A program made the translations under genes and the position numbers. 62,158 nucleotides of DNA from JAFGRR01 sp964563855 (GTDB lineage: Bacteria > Planctomycetota > Phycisphaerae > UBA1845 > Fen-1342). The DNA lies in the NCBI GenBank assembly GCA_964563855.1, contig CAZLYU010000018.1, forward strand, positions 1 through 62,158. Direction: 5' to 3'. Numbering within the stretch: position 1 is the stretch's first letter; each line of letters begins with the position of its first letter. The notes beneath the pieces were generated by a model. The model saw nothing but the letters and a program-made list of their open reading frames with translations. It did no database searches and had not been told where the DNA came from. Shown here piece after piece: positions 8,736-16,600 of the stretch.

Positions 8736-9544
8736 GGTCGCGCTGCGGGGCGTTCGGGCATTGGCTCAATCTGCTCGTTAAAGCCGTCGCGCGAAGCGAT
8801 CACGAAGACGTCATCGTCGATACCCTGGTTCAGCCGCGGCTTTTCGAAGCGGATCGTCAGATAATGATCGACGGCCCCCGTCGCCTGCAGCTTCGCCGCC
8901 CGCACCTGAATCGGCAGTCCGGCCGACGGCCCGTTGCGCAGCACCCAGAAGTGAACCACGCCATACCGCTCGCCGGTTTTCGAGCCTTCGCGCGGCGTAA
9001 GCTTCAGGTGATCCGTGTTATCGGGATCCTTCGACGCGTCGGGCTCGATGAATTCGACGACGAACTCCGCGACGATGTCCTCCCGCTGCTGACCGAACGG
9101 CAGGGGAAATGGACCCTCGCCTAGCTTGTACGGATCTCCGCTGCCCGCTTCGCGTCGCACCTCGCGCCGCGTGATCGTCTTCACACGATTGTCGAGCTCG
9201 ACGTACCAGCGGCCGTCGAACAGATGCTGCTCGTCCATGTCGTACCGGCGGCCGCGGACGATCTTTTTGTCAAACGCGACCTTGAACTTCGGCGTCGGCG
9301 CGCGCTTTGAGAACCACAGTGTTCCGTGCTTCGTGTCTGCGTCTTCCTCCCGATCGACCGCGTAGCGCTGCCTCCAGACCACCGCCGCGACGACGTCTTC
9401 GACGCGGGCCGCATTCATGCGTTCGAGCACGGCTTCGGCCTCGGGCGACAGGGACGCATCGTTCGAGGCCGCAATCGCGACGCTCGACGCGCAAGCGGCT
9501 AAGATGCCGCTGATCAATAGCAGGCGATTGCGACGACGTGGCAT
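8732..9544 (-). CDS. LolA-like outer-membrane lipoprotein-sorting family protein
   Basis: A 270-residue exported protein. It begins with an Arg-rich n-region and hydrophobic core; either a lipobox LAAC (Cys 18) or a signal peptidase I site after AIA is possible. The remainder has the LolA/LolB-like half-barrel pattern: VEDVVAAVVWRQRYAVD, GTLWFSKRAPTPKFKVAFDK, LFDGRWYVELDNRVKTITRREV, then a C-terminal block LKLTPR...VVHFWVLRNGPSAGLPIQVRA. Relatives carry lipoproteins across the periplasm or are outer-membrane lipid-associated factors; the precise cargo is unknown. It is translationally coupled to the DUF309 gene. It is divergent from waaA, which would fit an envelope role but does not prove one. 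Confidence 0.75.
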   Translation of the reverse strand: MPRRRNRLLLISGILAACASSVAIAASNDASLSPEAEAVLERMNAARVEDVVAAVVWRQRYAVDREEDADTKHGTLWFSKRAPTPKFKVAFDKKIVRGRRYDMDEQHLFDGRWYVELDNRVKTITRREVRREAGSGDPYKLGEGPFPLPFGQQREDIVAEFVVEFIEPDASKDPDNTDHLKLTPREGSKTGERYGVVHFWVLRNGPSAGLPIQVRAAKLQATGAVDHYLTIRFEKPRLNQGIDDDVFVIASRDGFNEQIEPMPERPAARP

Positions 9545-9641
9545 TCACTTGACCTCGCTTCGATGAGCTTCCTTGCAAACCAGAACCTTACCGCACGCGT
9601 GACGCTGCGTCGTTGGAATACGCGATAGTAACCGTCGCGCG

Positions 9642-10979
9642 GTGCGGTCGGTCCAGGATCGACCAGCAGTGACACTTCTCTACGACACGCTCTACCTGTT
9701 TGCGTTGGCGGTTGGCTGGCCGCTGCTGGTTTACCGCCGATGGAAGCGCGGCGCGGGTAGCCTGGCGCTGCGCGAGCGACTGCGCCCCAACATCTCGCGA
9801 CCCGTCGCGGGGCGCTGCTTCTGGATCCACGCGGTCTCGCTCGGCGAGGTGAACGCGGCTCGCACGCTGGTCGCCGCGCTGCGACGCGCGGCGCCGGACG
9901 CCGCCGTCGTAATCAGCAGCACCACCGCGACCGGTCTGCGACGCGCCCGCGAGGTGTATGCCGACCTGCCCGTCTTCCGCTTTCCGCTGGATTTCTCCTG
10001 GTCGCTGAATCACGTGTTTGATCGCGTCCGCCCCTCGGTCGTGGTGCTTATGGAATTGGAGCTGTGGCCCAATCTGATGGAGGTCGCGACGTCGCGCAGC
10101 GTGCCCGTCGTCATCGCAAACGGCCGCATGACGGAAGGACGCAGTCTGAAACGGTTCCAACAACCCGTGATTCGCTCGGTCGCGCGACGCATGTTCGCGC
10201 GCCTCGCGTGGGTCGGCGCGCAGGACGCGTCCTACGCCGAGCGGTTCGCGCTCGTCGGCGTTCCGCGCAATCGGATCGATGTCGTCGGCCTGCTGAAATA
10301 TGACACGGCGGAGATCGCGGACGAGATCCCGGGACAGCACGCACTCGCAACCGAGATGGGCATCCGTGGGCAAGACCCGCTGTGGGTGTGCGGCAGCACA
10401 GGTCCGGGTGAGGAAGCGATGCTGCTGGACGTCTACGAGCGCTTGCTGGCAAAGTTTCCGACACTGCAACTCGTCCTTGCGCCCCGACGGCCGGAGCGCT
10501 TCGACGAAGTTGCACAGCTCGTTGTCGCACGCGGCTTCGCTTGCCTCAGACGCAGCACCGGCCGACCCGAGGCCCCGCTCACGACCGAAACCCCTCACGC
10601 TGTCTTCCTCGGCGACACGCTCGGCGAGCTGCGGAAGTTCTACGCGCTTGCGACCGTCGCGTTCGTCGGGCGTTCGCTCGTGCCGATGGGCGGGTCTGAC
10701 ATGATCGAGGCCTTGGCGCTCGGCAAACCCTGCGTCGTGGGTCCGCATACCGAGAACTTCGCCGAGCCGGTGGCGCGACTAAAAGGTAGCGGACTCGAGA
10801 GCGCAGCCAATGCCGACGAACTCTACGAGCACGTGGCGCAGCTTCTGGCGGATCCGCGGCGACGCGACCGAATGCGCGTTGCCGCGATCAGCGCGATCAG
10901 CGCCGCGCAGGGGGCGACGCAGAGAACCACCTCAGCAATCTTGCGTGTGAGCGACGCCGACCCGGCCGGGGAAACGTAA
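9642..10979 (+). CDS. waaA: 3-deoxy-D-manno-octulosonic acid (Kdo) transferase
   Basis: WaaA/KdtA, 445 residues, transfers Kdo from CMP-Kdo to lipid IVA on the cytoplasmic face of the inner membrane. One N-terminal anchor helix (LLYDTLYLFALAVGWPLLVYRRW) is followed by the GT30 N-domain with WIHAVSLGEVNAARTLV, which contains the catalytic Glu region, and VVVLMELELWPNLM. The C-domain has VCGSTGPGEEAMLLDVYERLL, APRRPERFDEVAQLV, FVGRSLVPMGGSDMIEALALGKP and GPHTENFAEPV, all highly typical. GTG 9642 is the first start; GTG 9669, just before the anchor helix and after AGGA, is an alternative. Together with lpxD and lpxI it shows a lipid A-Kdo pathway. Confidence 0.95.
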   Translation: MRSVQDRPAVTLLYDTLYLFALAVGWPLLVYRRWKRGAGSLALRERLRPNISRPVAGRCFWIHAVSLGEVNAARTLVAALRRAAPDAAVVISSTTATGLRRAREVYADLPVFRFPLDFSWSLNHVFDRVRPSVVVLMELELWPNLMEVATSRSVPVVIANGRMTEGRSLKRFQQPVIRSVARRMFARLAWVGAQDASYAERFALVGVPRNRIDVVGLLKYDTAEIADEIPGQHALATEMGIRGQDPLWVCGSTGPGEEAMLLDVYERLLAKFPTLQLVLAPRRPERFDEVAQLVVARGFACLRRSTGRPEAPLTTETPHAVFLGDTLGELRKFYALATVAFVGRSLVPMGGSDMIEALALGKPCVVGPHTENFAEPVARLKGSGLESAANADELYEHVAQLLADPRRRDRMRVAAISAISAAQGATQRTTSAILRVSDADPAGET

Positions 10980-10985
10980 ACTCCC

Positions 10986-11014
10986 TTGCGGCAATTCCGG
11001 CGCCACGCTACATT
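10986..11014 (+). promoter_or_regulatory. Putative sigma-70-type promoter for the rpsP cluster
   Basis: TTGCGG (10986-10991), 17 bp, then TACATT (11009-11014), about 58 bp before the rpsP start. The -10 form TACATT is the same as in the promoter before tRNA-Ile. Confidence 0.5.
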
Positions 11015-11071
11015 GCGTAGCTCGCGCCACACGGCGGGGCGTGAGCGGAACAGAGTTCGCGAGGTCTCGGA

Positions 11072-11353
11072 ATGGCCGTACGTCTTCGATTGAAGCGGTT
11101 TGGACGCGCGCATCGTTCGATTTTCCGCGTGAACGCGATTGATTCGCGGAGCCCGCGGGATGGTCGCGTGTTGGAAGAGCTCGGGCAGTATGACCCGGCC
11201 AATAAAGATGTGAACCAGCAGGTGCGTCTGAATGAAGAGCGGATCCGTTACTGGCTGAGCGTGGGCGCTCAGCCGTCGGACACCGTTCGGAGCCTGCTGA
11301 AGCGTAGCGGCATCCCCGCGACCGCAAAGCAGCCGGAACCCGCCGGCAGCTGA
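11072..11353 (+). CDS. rpsP: 30S ribosomal protein S16
   Basis: S16, 93 residues, a primary-level binding protein of the small ribosomal subunit needed for 16S folding. The sequence is nearly canonical: MAVRLRLKRFGRAHRSIFRVNAIDSRSPRDGRVLEELGQYDP, then RIRYWLSVGAQPSDTVRSLLKRSG, with a short tail (TAKQPEPAGS). A GAGG site precedes the ATG. It heads the cluster rpsP-trmD-rplS-yraN; rimM, which usually lies between rpsP and trmD, is absent and only 58 bp separate the two. Confidence 0.98.
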   Translation: MAVRLRLKRFGRAHRSIFRVNAIDSRSPRDGRVLEELGQYDPANKDVNQQVRLNEERIRYWLSVGAQPSDTVRSLLKRSGIPATAKQPEPAGS

Positions 11354-11411
11354 TCGCCGGTGTTCGAACTGCCGAGTGAGCCACCGTATTGCATGCTGAG
11401 TGAAGCGACCC

Positions 11412-12146
11412 ATGCGGATCGACGTGCTGACACTGTTTCCCGAGGCGCTGCTGCCGTATCTACACGCCAGCATCCTTGGTCGTGCGCACACCGCGGGGAT
11501 CGTTGAGTTCGTCTGCCACCAACTTCGCGACTATTCCGCCGATAAAAAGCACTTTACGGTCGATGATCGCCCGTTCGGCGGCGGCGCCGGGATGGTGCTG
11601 ATGGCCCAACCCGTCTGCGACGCGGTCGCGGCGATCGAAGCCCAAGATGACCGAACGGCCCTGCGTGTCATGCTGACCCCGCAGGGCCGCGTTTTTAACC
11701 AAACGCAGGCGGCGCGGTTCGCCACCGCCGAACGTTTGTTGCTGATCTGCGGCCACTATGAGGGGTACGACGAACGCATTGTCGACCTGCTCCAGCCCGA
11801 AGAGGTCAGCTTAGGGGACTTTGTATTGACCGGCGGGGAGTTGCCCGCGCTCGCGGTCATCGATGCGGTGGTGCGGCTGCTGCCCGGCGTGCTCGGCGCG
11901 CCCGATGGAGCGGTCGACGAATCGTTTCAGAATGGTCTCCTCGAGTATCCCCAGTACACCCGCCCGCGCGACTTCCGCGGGCATTCAGCGCCAGACGTCT
12001 TGTTGTCCGGCAATCATGCCGAGATTCAAGCATGGCGCGAACGGCAAGCTGAGAGGCGCACCGCCCAGCGCCGCCCAGATCTACTCGATGCGGCCGCCGA
12101 CCCGGCGTTGCCGCGGGGCGCGGGGCTCGCCGGCGTGCGCAGCTAA
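11412..12146 (+). CDS. trmD: tRNA (guanine-37-N1)-methyltransferase
   Basis: TrmD, 244 residues, methylates G37 next to the anticodon using S-adenosylmethionine, preventing frameshifts. It is a trefoil-knot SPOUT enzyme: MRIDVLTLFPEALLPYLHASILGRA at the start, DDRPFGGGAGMVLMAQP, the knot region LLLICGHYEGYDERIVDLL and LGDFVLTGGELPALAVIDAVVRLLPG with the catalytic Asp/SAM pocket, and the C-terminal domain with YPQYTRPRDFRGHSAPDVLLSGNHAEIQAWR. The ATG at 11412 fits the family start; a GTG 12 nt earlier is possible. Downstream rplS follows within 20 bp. Confidence 0.97.
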   Translation: MRIDVLTLFPEALLPYLHASILGRAHTAGIVEFVCHQLRDYSADKKHFTVDDRPFGGGAGMVLMAQPVCDAVAAIEAQDDRTALRVMLTPQGRVFNQTQAARFATAERLLLICGHYEGYDERIVDLLQPEEVSLGDFVLTGGELPALAVIDAVVRLLPGVLGAPDGAVDESFQNGLLEYPQYTRPRDFRGHSAPDVLLSGNHAEIQAWRERQAERRTAQRRPDLLDAAADPALPRGAGLAGVRS

Positions 12147-12164
12147 CAGAAAGGAAGGTCGTCG

Positions 12165-12641
12165 ATGCGGAACGCACTACTCGAAGTCGTCGAACAGAAG
12201 TATTACCGCCCGAGTCCGCTCGAATTCGAGATCGGCGACACCGTCGTCGTCACCATCCGCATTGCCGAAGGCGGCAAGGAGCGCCTGCAGGACTTCACCG
12301 GAACCGTGATCGCTCGGCGTGGTGCGGGACTCAGCGAAACCTTCACCGTGCGACGTCTGGTCGGCGACGAAGGGGTGGAGCGCACCTTCCCGACGCATTC
12401 GCCGAAGATCGCCTCGATCAAGACCACCCGCAGCGGCAAGGTGCGGCGCTGCAAGCTCTACTTCCTGCGCGACCGCGTCGGCAAGGCCCGCAAGCTCAAA
12501 GAGCGTCGCATCTCCGCCGAGGCGCGCCGCGCCGCAGCCGAGGCGCGGGCCGCCAAGGATCGCGCGATCGCCGAAGCCCAGGAAAAGATCCAGCAGGCCC
12601 GCGAGACCGCGAAGCAAGAGCCCGCTGAAGTCGGCGCCTAG
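12165..12641 (+). CDS. rplS: 50S ribosomal protein L19
   Basis: L19, 158 residues, lies at the interface between ribosomal subunits. Residues 1-115 match the family (VEQKYYRPSPLEFEIGDTVVV, GGKERLQDFTGTVIARRGAGLSETFTVRRL, GVERTFPTHSPKI, VRRCKLYFLRDRVGKARKLKERR). The C-terminal about 40 residues form an Ala/Glu/Arg-rich helical extension (AEARRAAAEARAAKDRAIAEAQ), longer than the usual 115-120 residue protein. A strong AAGGAAGG site is 6 nt before the ATG. It is the third gene of the translation cluster. Confidence 0.97.
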   Translation: MRNALLEVVEQKYYRPSPLEFEIGDTVVVTIRIAEGGKERLQDFTGTVIARRGAGLSETFTVRRLVGDEGVERTFPTHSPKIASIKTTRSGKVRRCKLYFLRDRVGKARKLKERRISAEARRAAAEARAAKDRAIAEAQEKIQQARETAKQEPAEVGA

Positions 12642-12656
12642 CGCTTCCACCGAATC

Positions 12657-13037
12657 ATGAGCGCGTCGTCCGATCCGCGCCAGGCACTCGGCGTTAGCGG
12701 CGAACGCGCCGCGGAGCGCCATCTGCGCGGCTTGGGCTGGCGCGTACTCGCCCGTCGCTATCGAACCCCAGTCGGCGAGCTCGACCTGGTCATGCGTGAG
12801 CGCGACACCGTCGTCTTCGTCGAGGTGAAGACGCTCGGCGACCAGGCGCGGATCGAACCGCACGAGCATCACTCCCCGGCGCAGCAGCGTCGCGCCGCCG
12901 CCGCAGCCCGCCTCTTTCTGCATCGCAAGCAATGGCTCGACCGACCCTGCCGCTTCGATCTTGTCGGGGTGAGCGGAACCGAGCAACCGCGCGTTGTCCA
13001 ACACATCCGCGATGCCTGGACGCCGCGAAATCTGTAG
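12657..13037 (+). CDS. YraN/UPF0102 endonuclease-like protein
   Basis: A 126-residue UPF0102 family protein. It shows the conserved GERAAERHLRGLGWRVLARRYRTPVGELDLVMRERDTVVFVEVKTL, in which E..D...(E)VK is the catalytic core of the restriction-endonuclease-like fold (GELDLV and FVEVK). The middle part is HHSPAQQRRAAAAARLFL and the end RFDLVGVS. Members lie very often beside rplS and rnhB; here it starts 15 bp after rplS. The exact cellular substrate is unsettled. Confidence 0.92.
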   Translation: MSASSDPRQALGVSGERAAERHLRGLGWRVLARRYRTPVGELDLVMRERDTVVFVEVKTLGDQARIEPHEHHSPAQQRRAAAAARLFLHRKQWLDRPCRFDLVGVSGTEQPRVVQHIRDAWTPRNL

Positions 13038-13120
13038 GCAAGCGGCGTCAGTCGCGAGCGAGGTCTGGCCTGAAATGCGGGCGATAGGCTGTGCGTGCTG
13101 GCGAAATCGACGGCGCCGCG

Positions 13121-13393
13121 CTAGTGCTGGTGGCCTTCGCCTTCGCCGCCGGTGCTGACATTCGCGGTACGCCGCGCGCCCAGAATCGCCTTGACCATCG
13201 CCTCGGGGAGGTCAGGCGCCGCCTTGTCGCGACAGGCGCACTGGCTGAGTGCGATGGTTTGTTTATAGGTCTGAACATACACCACGCAAGGCGGGCACTT
13301 GTCGAGATGGCGGTCGAACGCCATCTTCTCGTCGACCGGCAATTCGCCCGCGATGTAGCTATCCAGGAAATCGAAGCATTCCTTACACTTCAT
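13121..13393 (-). CDS. Putative zinc-finger anti-sigma factor
   Basis: A 90-residue protein with the HxxxCxxC signature of zf-HC2 anti-sigma factors (DRHLDKCPPC, with MKCKECFDFLDSYIAGEL upstream). It starts 15 bp after the ECF sigma gene on the same strand, the standard arrangement for a sigma factor and its inhibitor. No transmembrane helix is visible, so it would be a soluble inhibitor, possibly redox- or zinc-sensitive given two further Cys (CAC) after the motif. The His-rich tail GEGHQH is unusual and may bind metal. Confidence 0.85.
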   Translation of the reverse strand: MKCKECFDFLDSYIAGELPVDEKMAFDRHLDKCPPCVVYVQTYKQTIALSQCACRDKAAPDLPEAMVKAILGARRTANVSTGGEGEGHQH

Positions 13394-13408
13394 GGTTCAC
13401 CCGGTCAG

Positions 13409-14041
13409 CTAGAGCCGCCCCGACCGAATCTCCTCGTCAAGCATGGTCCGTAAAGCCTGCCGCGCGCGGTGCAGTCTCACCTTGACCGCGCCCGGCTCGA
13501 TACCGAGCGTCTCAGCCGCTTCGCGCGTGTCGAGTTCTTCGATGTCACGCAACAGCAACACGTTTCGATAGTTGTCGGGTAAACGCTGAATTGCCGAGAG
13601 AACCCGCTCGCGCTTCTCGGACGTCTCGGCAACCTCGTCCGGGCTTGCGTCCCAGGCCGCCGCAGGTTCAAGCGCGTGTCCGTCGTCTTTGAACTGCGGC
13701 AGCAAGGCCTCGATCGACACCTCGCCGCGACGCTTACGCTTCCGCAGCCGCATCAGGGCGGCGTTGACCGCGATGCGGTGCAGCCACGTACGCAACTTCG
13801 CCTCGCCGTGAAACTTGTCGATCGAGCGAAAGACGGAGATGAATGCGTCTTGCAACGCGTCCCGCGCTTCGTGCTCGTCGGGTAGAAAGCGTCGCGTCAC
13901 CGCGAGCATCGCGCCGCCGTAGCGACGCACCATCTCCTCAAAGGCCGCGTCATCGCCGCTTTGCAAGCGCGACACCAGTTCGCTCTCATCCAGGTCGGCA
14001 ACGGGGAACGTCGCGCGCGATGGTTCGGGGGTCGCCTGCAT
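13409..14041 (-). CDS. ECF-type RNA polymerase sigma factor
   Basis: A 210-residue sigma-70 family ECF factor. Region 2 is clear (MVRRYGGAMLAVTRRFLPDEHEARDALQDAFISVFRSIDKF, then LRTWLHRIAVNAALMRLRKRKRR), and region 4 is a helix-turn-helix (LPDNYRNVLLLRDIEELDTREAAETLGIEPGAVKVRLHRARQALR). It directs RNA polymerase to a regulon that cannot be deduced here. The linker between regions 2 and 4 (about 55 residues, Asp/Glu/Ala-rich) is longer than in typical 170-190 residue ECF factors. It is followed by the zinc-finger anti-sigma gene. Confidence 0.95.
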   Translation of the reverse strand: MQATPEPSRATFPVADLDESELVSRLQSGDDAAFEEMVRRYGGAMLAVTRRFLPDEHEARDALQDAFISVFRSIDKFHGEAKLRTWLHRIAVNAALMRLRKRKRRGEVSIEALLPQFKDDGHALEPAAAWDASPDEVAETSEKRERVLSAIQRLPDNYRNVLLLRDIEELDTREAAETLGIEPGAVKVRLHRARQALRTMLDEEIRSGRL

Positions 14042-14131
14042 CCCGGCAGTTTAAGTCGATCCGCTGAACAGGAGAAGCCATGCCCTTAGCGGCGATTGAC
14101 GGCCGCTCGCACGGAGCCGACGCTTATCGCC

Positions 14132-15274
14132 ATGCGCGCCCTCTGGCTCGTCCGCCGAAATCTCGAACAGCACCCCGGCGGCGACACCACACAGATCCTC
14201 AGCACCGCCGCCGCTCTGCGTCAGCAGGGGGTGGAGGTCACGCTGGCCGAACGTCCGCCGCGCGGCGCGGATGGGTTCGATGTGCTGCATCTGTGGCACC
14301 TCGATCGCTTATGGGAGCACTTACCGGTTTGTCGAGTCATCCGTCGCCATCGCACGCCGGCCGTGCTGAGCACGATCTACTGGCCGGCCGACGAGTTCGA
14401 TCACGCGGCGCGACGCGGGTTGCAGGGGCGCCTGGCGCGGGCGTTGGGCAGCGATGCGTATCGTTCGTTGCGCGTGATGCAGCGCGCGGTGTTGGCCGCG
14501 GTCGATCACGCGAGCCCGGCCAGCCTCCTCGCCAATCGCGGGTTACTGCGCGGCTTCCGCGCGGCGGCGCGCGAACTGCTCGCCTCTTTCCGCGTCATCC
14601 TCCCCAACAGCGCTGCCGAGGTTGACGTCTTGCGCAGCGCATTCGGATCGCTGCCACCGGTCCAGATCGTCCCCAACGCGGTCGACGTCGACGCCTTCGC
14701 ACCGCCCAGCGAGCCGTCGCAGCGTGCCGGCGTGCTCTGCGTGGGGCGGATCGAGCCGCGCAAGAACCAACTCACGCTGCTCCGGGCGTTTGACGCGTTC
14801 GATACGCCGGAGTTGAGCGACGTCGAGCCGGCGCTCACGCTGGTTGGCGGCGCCGGGCGGTTCAGCGGCGACTACTGGCGCGCCTGCCGCGCCGCGGCCG
14901 GACCGCGGGTGCGATTCGTCGAACACAGCACCGGAGCGGCGCTGCGTGATCTTTATCACCGCGCGGCGGTGCATGTGAACGTGAGCTGGTATGAGACGCC
15001 GGGGCTCGCCAGCCTGGAAGCAGCGGCGTCTGGCTGTCGCATCGTGGCGACGCCCGGCGGAGCGACGCGCGAGTATCTCGGTGACGCTGCGTTTTGGTGC
15101 CAGCCGAACGACGTCGAGTCGATCCGCGCAGCGATCGCGCAGGCGCTTGCCGCTGGCATCGACGACAGCGGGATGGCATATTTATCAGACTGCGTCCGGA
15201 AGCGTTACACCTGGTCGGCCGCAGCGGTGGCGACGTTGCGCGGCTACGAGCTCGCGCTGCAGGGCGCGACATGA
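14132..15274 (+). CDS. Glycosyltransferase, GT4 type
   Basis: A 380-residue retaining glycosyltransferase of the GT-B fold. The C-terminal Rossmann half holds the nucleotide-sugar site: GVLCVGRIEPRKNQLTLLRAF, then RVRFVEHSTGAALRDLYHRAAVHVNVSWYETPGLASLEAAASGCRIVATPGGATREYLGDAAFWCQPNDVESI, which is the classic E-x7-E region. The N-terminal half starts MRALWLVRRNLEQHPGGDTTQILSTAAAL. The acceptor and sugar cannot be predicted; an extracellular polysaccharide or glycoprotein is likely. Start ATG 14132 fits the family N-terminus. A 24-codon open frame beginning ATGA overlaps its stop but resembles nothing. Confidence 0.9.
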   Translation: MRALWLVRRNLEQHPGGDTTQILSTAAALRQQGVEVTLAERPPRGADGFDVLHLWHLDRLWEHLPVCRVIRRHRTPAVLSTIYWPADEFDHAARRGLQGRLARALGSDAYRSLRVMQRAVLAAVDHASPASLLANRGLLRGFRAAARELLASFRVILPNSAAEVDVLRSAFGSLPPVQIVPNAVDVDAFAPPSEPSQRAGVLCVGRIEPRKNQLTLLRAFDAFDTPELSDVEPALTLVGGAGRFSGDYWRACRAAAGPRVRFVEHSTGAALRDLYHRAAVHVNVSWYETPGLASLEAAASGCRIVATPGGATREYLGDAAFWCQPNDVESIRAAIAQALAAGIDDSGMAYLSDCVRKRYTWSAAAVATLRGYELALQGAT

Positions 15275-15371
15275 TCACGCCGTGCGTCGATGTGGACGTC
15301 ATCGATCCGAATACGCGCGATAACTCCGCCGCCCGCCGGCAGTAAGCTGAGTCCGAACGCCGAGTTTAGCG

Positions 15372-15400
15372 TTGACGCGATGTGACCGTTTGGCTACGCT
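15372..15400 (+). promoter_or_regulatory. Putative promoter for the pseudopilin-dockerin gene pair
   Basis: TTGACG (15372-15377), 17 bp, TACGCT (15395-15400), about 134 bp before the pseudopilin start. It shares the TTGACG-17-TACNNT form of the tRNA promoters in this window. Confidence 0.45.
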
Positions 15401-15533
15401 TCAGATTGCGTCATATGCACCTTCGGCAAGTCGAGTTCCGAACGCTTCGGCAGGGCGCTCAGCAGGTCAAATCGTGAGCCACGGCGGCGCAGGCCGCCCG
15501 TCGCACGTGTTACAAAGTGATGGAGTGAGTTTG

Positions 15534-16526
15534 ATGAGAATGAGCAGAGGTCGAGCGCCGTCGCGCGCCTTTACATTGATCGAGCTGCTGGTTGTCGTGG
15601 CGATCATCGCGCTACTCATCTCGATCTTGCTACCCTCGCTCAATCAGGCCCGCCGTCAGGCCCGCGCGGTGGTCTGCAAAACGAACCTACGCTCGCTGAG
15701 CCAGGCGGCGTTTACGTATCAGACCGAGTACGGCGTCTACCCGCCCAGTATCTCCAACTACAGCAACGCCGTTCCAACGAACCCGCTGGGCAACCAGAAG
15801 GGCGTCGACTGGCTGGGTATCGCCAATCAATTCGGTCCGGTTGCCAATCTACAGGACGATGACGAAGACAACGACAACCCGGCCGGCTTTACCGAAGCGC
15901 CCAAACTCGGGCTGCTGTGGCCGTTGATCAAGTCTGAGGGCATCTATCTCTGCCCGGATGACAGGCCCGCCCCGCTGTCCGAAATTGGTCAGGCCATCGG
16001 CCCATTTGACGACGGGAACGGCAAGTTCAGCTTCTCGATGTTCACGGTCATCAGTTTGCGGAACCCCAACAACATCGAACCTCGTCTCGAAGACCAGCAG
16101 AGCGGCGGCGGAACGCGCGGCGGGAGTGGCCCGCGCCGCAAGCTCAGCCGTCCGGCGCTGTCCGAGGTGCCGATGTTTGTCGAAGAAAGCCCCGGCGACA
16201 ACGTCAACAGCGAGAACATTGAGGCGAACTTCAACTTCAGCCTGGACAAAGTAACGTGGCGCCATCCGCCGGACAGCGTCCGCCCCGGTCGAGCGTATAT
16301 CAGTAACGGGCAGTGGGACACGAACATTACGACCTTCAAGCAGCCCTCAACCCACATCGGGTTCGCCGACGGCCATGTTGAGGCCGTGCCCGTGAACATG
16401 GGATTGGGTCAGGCGGATGCGACCGGTCAGTACAGTGAAATCATTCCGGAGTCCGCGAACGGGCTGCTCTGGTATTACGGACTCGCAACTGAAGGTGAGG
16501 GCGGCCTGGTGCAGGTCCCCGGCTGA
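15534..16526 (+). CDS. Type II secretion-like pseudopilin with C-terminal FADGH domain
   Basis: A 330-residue pseudopilin. The leader MRMSRGRAPSRA is followed by FTLIELLVVVAIIALLISIL, one long hydrophobic helix, and a globular part beginning QARRQARAVVCKTNLRSLSQAAF. The conserved Glu 5 of the mature protein is present and the residue before the expected cut is Ala. Near the C-terminus STHIGFADGHVEAVPVN matches the H-x9-DG-like processing-associated domain. Start ATG 15534 has GGAG about 8 nt upstream. It precedes the 1655-residue dockerin protein by 74 bp on the same strand, with no hairpin between, so the two are probably co-transcribed. Confidence 0.9.
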   Translation: MRMSRGRAPSRAFTLIELLVVVAIIALLISILLPSLNQARRQARAVVCKTNLRSLSQAAFTYQTEYGVYPPSISNYSNAVPTNPLGNQKGVDWLGIANQFGPVANLQDDDEDNDNPAGFTEAPKLGLLWPLIKSEGIYLCPDDRPAPLSEIGQAIGPFDDGNGKFSFSMFTVISLRNPNNIEPRLEDQQSGGGTRGGSGPRRKLSRPALSEVPMFVEESPGDNVNSENIEANFNFSLDKVTWRHPPDSVRPGRAYISNGQWDTNITTFKQPSTHIGFADGHVEAVPVNMGLGQADATGQYSEIIPESANGLLWYYGLATEGEGGLVQVPG

Positions 16527-16600
16527 TTGTGGTGTAAAGCCAATCTGTAGAGGCAAAAAGAGGCAAGAGGAAGTCTTCCAAACGTGAGGGAAAGATTCTC

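Noticed and set aside
9588..10748. A 386-codon minus-strand frame over waaA
   Set aside because: waaA on the plus strand has all family motifs; this frame has none.
15271..15345. A 24-codon frame overlapping the glycosyltransferase stop (ATGA)
   Set aside because: The coupling looks good, but the peptide MITPCVDVDVIDPNTRDN resembles nothing and is too short to judge.
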